From assembly GCF_001583435.1 (NCBI RefSeq), contig NZ_CP013251.1, positions 2,005,617 to 2,069,616 of the forward strand: a stretch of DNA of 64,000 nt, written 5' to 3'. Below the pieces are notes generated by a model. The model was not told the DNA's origin and ran no database searches. It saw nothing but the letters and a program-made list of their open reading frames with translations. The DNA is from Endozoicomonas montiporae CL-33. GTDB taxonomy: Bacteria; Pseudomonadota; Gammaproteobacteria; Pseudomonadales; Endozoicomonadaceae. The position numbers were made by a program, and so were the translations under genes. This document shows, one piece after another, positions 61,077-64,000 of the stretch; position 1 is the first letter of the stretch, and each line of letters opens with the position of its first letter.

Positions 61077-61465
61077 GATTGAGGTGGCAGTAGTTATCTT
61101 TATTATGCCTTCAGTTTTGCAAGGTGAATACTCGTTACCGGAGCGACTTTCTGGAAATCATGAGTTTAAACCGGTAACCCGTACTCATCCAGACTATCAA
61201 TATTATTACTGGAACGGGGCGAAGTTTGATCGTCGTCCGGGGGGGTGGTGACGAGTCTGGTTGTGGTCGTGGAGGAATTCGCAGAGCCTCCTATTCGCAG
61301 AGCCTCCTAGAGTAGGGGTGCATGTATTGGGGCCTGGTAATCAGTGTTATGCAATACATTAACTGATGTTACGCACTTTAAGCGAAGGAATCAGGGCTAC
61401 AGAGTGTAATGACCTCGTTCGGAAACCTTGATGATTCGTAGAGGGTGCGTAACTCCAGACATTAA
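61077..61465. other. non-coding stretch, possible 3' exon remnant
   Basis: A short plus-strand frame here (ending HPDYQYYYWNGAKFDRRPGG) has no start signal or family and may be the tail of a broken gene next to the intron remnant. It contains the direct repeat ATTCGCAGAGCCTCCT (near 61279 and 61294). Nothing else is recognised. Confidence 0.3.
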
Positions 61466-61509
61466 TGCTTTTGCTGTCTGAAATCGTGGTTGCCAGACAG
61501 CAAAAAGCA
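61466..61509 (-). terminator. hairpin downstream of suhB
   Basis: TGCTTTTGCTGTCTG with CAGACAGCAAAAAGCA forms a long stem 21 bp after the suhB stop codon on the minus strand. T-rich sequence is inside the stem and not after it, so termination strength is uncertain. It resembles the hairpin after secF at 49745-49785. Confidence 0.5.
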
Positions 61510-61529
61510 CAGATTGGTCAGGCTGTTAC

Positions 61530-62345
61530 TCAGCGCCCCATGCCTTCCGCAACAAACGGACGAATGCGCTTCAGCATTTCTTTGAAGATCTTAGGGTTAC
61601 CACAAACGATCTGGTTCTTGTCCAGAAAGTCGTGACCGCCCATAAAGTCACCACACAGGCCGCCTGCTTCCTGAATGATCAGGGAGCCTGCTGCCATGTC
61701 GTAGTTCTGCAGACCGAATTCCCAGAAGCAGTCCAGCTTGCCGGAAGCCACGTAAGCCAGATCCAGAGATGCAGCGCCGCAACGACGGATGCCGGCGGTA
61801 TCGCCCAGCATGGCGCGCATCATGTTCAGGTAGCCGTCCAGGTAGTTCAGGTTGTTGCCGGAGAAAGGAATACCGGTACCTACCAGAGCGCCTTCCATGG
61901 AACGACGATCAGTTACACGAATGCGCTTGCTGTTCAGGGTTGCGCCCTGACCACGGCTGGCGCAGTAGGTTTCGTCCTTGATTGGATCCAGAATAACAGC
62001 GTGCTCAATGCGGCCGCGGTACTGGCAGGCAATAGAGATAGCGAACTGAGGGATACCACGGATGAAGTTAGTGGTACCGTCCAGAGGGTCGATGATCCAG
62101 AGGTAATCCTTGCCTTCACCTTTACCTTCAGTGTGGCCACTTTCTTCACCGAAGAAACCGTGGTCCGGGTACGCTTTACGCAGAGAGGAGATGATCATCT
62201 CTTCAGAAGCGCGATCCACCTGGGTAACGAAGTCGTTGCGGTCTTTCGCTTCAACTTTGAGGCTCTCAAGATCACGGTAAGCGTGAACAATAATTTCGGC
62301 AGCGGCGCGAGCGGCGCGCAGCGCCATGTTTACCATCGGTTGCAT
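61530..62345 (-). CDS. suhB: inositol-1-monophosphatase / Nus-complex factor SuhB
   Basis: This SuhB of 271 residues is read from ATG 62345 (MQPMVNMALRAARAAAEIIV), which matches other SuhB starts. The longer open frame adds 37 unlike residues. Metal and active-site motifs are FFGEESG, WIIDPLDGTTNFIRGIPQF and the C-terminal NYDMAAGSLIIQEAGG. In E. coli it binds NusA/RNA polymerase and acts in rRNA antitermination. It is divergent from trmJ, as in relatives. Confidence 0.95.
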   Translation of the reverse strand: MQPMVNMALRAARAAAEIIVHAYRDLESLKVEAKDRNDFVTQVDRASEEMIISSLRKAYPDHGFFGEESGHTEGKGEGKDYLWIIDPLDGTTNFIRGIPQFAISIACQYRGRIEHAVILDPIKDETYCASRGQGATLNSKRIRVTDRRSMEGALVGTGIPFSGNNLNYLDGYLNMMRAMLGDTAGIRRCGAASLDLAYVASGKLDCFWEFGLQNYDMAAGSLIIQEAGGLCGDFMGGHDFLDKNQIVCGNPKIFKEMLKRIRPFVAEGMGR

Positions 62346-62698
62346 AGGCTGGATTACATCTGAAATGTGAAAGATCGAATATGAATATCGGAAGAAGTTG
62401 CCATAGGGGTAGCCCCCGGTACCTTCGAGCCAGTGACAGACTGACTCTGATTTCATATCACATGCATTAACTGTCTAGGAACTCGTTAAGAGCTTGTTCA
62501 GAGCTTGTTCAGAGCTCATGCAAAGAAAGCTACGCGAAAAAGTGCGCGGATTATAAAGAAGAATGCACCACTAATTCAAACCTATTGTTCATTATTTGTG
62601 GGGTTTTCCGGTAAACTGCCGGATTTGGCTTTGAAAGCTGTCGGCGCAACAGGCAGCTTTTCAGAACCCCTTCTGGATTAAAAAGGAGATGGTCTGTA

Positions 62699-63499
62699 GT
62701 GAACGACTCCGTTGTGAACGAGCCGGCAGTAAACGGCTCGCTGGCTCTCGATAATATTTCCATTGTCCTGATTAATACCACTCATCCCGGTAATATCGGT
62801 GCGGCTGCCCGGGCTATGAAGGCGATGGGGCTCAGCAAGCTGGTACTCGTCGGGCCGGCCGATTTTCCTTCCGGTCATGCCACTGCTCTGGCATCCGGTG
62901 CGGACGATATTCTTGCCAATGCAAAAGTGGTTGAGACGTTGGATGAGGCGCTGGCCGGTTGTGAGTTTGTTGTGGGCACCAGTGCCCGTGTGCGTGGTGT
63001 GTCGCTGGACCTGGTTGAGCCGAAGGCGTGTGCCAGTCAGATTCTGGATGAAGCCGAACAGGCGCAGGTGGCGCTGGTATTTGGCCGGGAAGACCGGGGG
63101 ATGACTAACGAAGAGTTAAGGCGTTGTCATTTGCAGGTGCATATTCCAACCAATCCTGACTTTAGCTCCTTGAATCTGGGAGCGGCGGTTCAGGTAATGG
63201 CTTATGAGTTGCGGATGACGCATCTGGCTCGTCAGGGGGGTGTTGAGGTGCCCAAAACCAAACAGATGACGCATGCTTCTCAGGACGATATGGAGCGGTT
63301 TTATCAGCATCTTTATGAAACACTCGTACAAATAGGCTTTCTTGAGTACAGCAGTCATGAGAAGATCATGGCGAAATTGAGACGACTGTACGGACGCATT
63401 CGTCCGGATCGGGTGGAGCTGAGCATCCTGCGCGGCATTCTGTCCGAAACCGGTAAATTTGCGAAGGAATCTTCAGAACACTCTTCAACAGATGCATAG
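62699..63499 (+). CDS. trmJ: tRNA (cytidine/uridine-2'-O-)-methyltransferase TrmJ
   Basis: This 266-residue SPOUT methyltransferase starts at GTG 62699 with AAAAAGGAG 14 bases upstream. Motifs are IVLINTTHPGNIGAAARAMK (Arg18-type region), VALVFGREDRGMTNEELRRC, and IPTNPDFSSLNLGAAVQVMA of the knot. It methylates position 32 of certain tRNAs. It is upstream of cysE. Confidence 0.95.
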   Translation: MNDSVVNEPAVNGSLALDNISIVLINTTHPGNIGAAARAMKAMGLSKLVLVGPADFPSGHATALASGADDILANAKVVETLDEALAGCEFVVGTSARVRGVSLDLVEPKACASQILDEAEQAQVALVFGREDRGMTNEELRRCHLQVHIPTNPDFSSLNLGAAVQVMAYELRMTHLARQGGVEVPKTKQMTHASQDDMERFYQHLYETLVQIGFLEYSSHEKIMAKLRRLYGRIRPDRVELSILRGILSETGKFAKESSEHSSTDA

Positions 63500-63584
63500 A
63501 AGCTGTTTATAAGTAGCTTCTTGTTATAAGTAGCTCCTTAGCGATGCTGTGAAGAGTAACAGGAACAAGACTGACGATTGAATT

Positions 63585-64000
63585 ATGTTTGAGCGACTCA
63601 AAGAAGACATCAGAACCGTCATGCAGCGTGACCCTGCCGCCAGAGGGACGTTTGAAGTGGTGACGAATTATCCCGGTTTGCACGCGCTGTTGATGCACCG
63701 CGTTGCCCACAGATTGTGGAATGCCGGGTTCTGTTGGCTGGGTCGCAGCCTTTCAACGTTCAGTCGCTGGTTTACCGGTATTGAAATTCACCCCGGGGCG
63801 ACCATCGGGCGACGCTTCTTTATTGACCATGGTATGGGGGTGGTGATTGGTGAAACCGCGATTATTCACGACGATGTCACCCTGTACCACGGAGCAACGC
63901 TGGGCGGTACCTCGCCCAATAAAGGCAAGGATCATCCGGTCAATCAGGGTAAGCGGCATCCGACACTGGCCAATAACGTAGTAGTGGGTGCCGGTGCCAA
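63585..64000 (+). CDS. cysE: serine O-acetyltransferase CysE (cut by window end)
   Basis: This is the first 138 codons of CysE, which makes O-acetylserine for cysteine synthesis. It begins [20 protein letters not shown]. The left-handed beta-helix starts with [20 protein letters not shown], which includes the catalytic His, and continues with [20 protein letters not shown]. The rest is beyond 64000. It is placed 85 bp after trmJ, the standard order before iscR. Confidence 0.95.
   Translation, partial: MFERLKEDIRTVMQRDPAARGTFEVVTNYPGLHALLMHRVAHRLWNAGFCWLGRSLSTFSRWFTGIEIHPGATIGRRFFIDHGMGVVIGETAIIHDDVTLYHGATLGGTSPNKGKDHPVNQGKRHPTLANNVVVGAGA

Noticed and set aside
62346..62456. 37-residue N-terminal extension of SuhB
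   Set aside because: The extension does not resemble SuhB, while ATG 62345 gives the conserved start MQPMVNMALRAARAA.

Overview
The window looks like a chromosomal segment of a marine gammaproteobacterium of the Oceanospirillales type. An Endozoicomonas-like symbiont is my best guess. The basis is the housekeeping order queA-tgt-yajC-secD-secF ... suhB-trmJ-cysE with a tRNA-Leu beside queA, the protein sequences, and the heavy load of insertion sequences. The species assignment is inference.

Region 1 (1-8942) is host DNA. It holds a DUF1214 gene cut by an ISKra4-type element, an SDR oxidoreductase divergent from a TetR regulator with two matching palindromic operators between them, a frameshifted and an intact GNAT acetyltransferase, and a four-gene minus-strand operon (retropepsin-like protease, periplasmic protein, ABC ATPase, FtsX-type permease). 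It ends in a fragment of a PHP-type tyrosine phosphatase.

Region 2 (8988-43673) is a near-complete P2/HP1-like myovirus prophage. The left part carries the integrase, a CI-like repressor lacking the S24 catalytic residues, an operator region, an AlpA-like protein and a large primase-helicase. A structured 300-bp intergenic region, a run of small accessory genes and a divergent Arc-type switch follow. The centre has an Ogr-type late activator whose upstream region repeats a 15-bp site from the immunity region, then the portal and terminase (minus strand). Next come scaffold-protease, capsid, head completion, contractile tail, lysis, tape measure, baseplate, an AT-rich tailspike and a separate S74 chaperone (plus strand). 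The right end has a Dam methylase, three tandem small-gene cassettes that share one promoter/operator/leader design, an HTH protein, small accessory genes and a complete tRNA-Leu(CAA).

The prophage sits inside the anticodon loop of the host tRNA-Leu(CAA). The 5' half of the host gene lies at 43661-43702 and the 3' half at 8943-9000, sharing a 13-bp core. The prophage carries its own intact tRNA-Leu(CAA) at 43342-43427, which presumably replaces the broken host gene.

Region 3 (43704-49587) is the conserved queuosine and Sec-accessory cluster queA, tgt, yajC, secD, secF.

Region 4 (49588-61529) is an approximately 12-kb island of mobile elements between secF and suhB. It contains two copies of a MITE-like repeat, a DDE transposase gene, and two identical inverted IS1-type elements, one of which splits a gene for a secreted single-pass membrane protein. 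It also contains a decayed IS1182-type element, a TnpB gene split by an IS4-type element, a MITE in the right end of that TnpB element, an IstB fragment and a group II intron domain V remnant.

Region 5 (61530-64000) is host DNA again: suhB, trmJ and the start of cysE.
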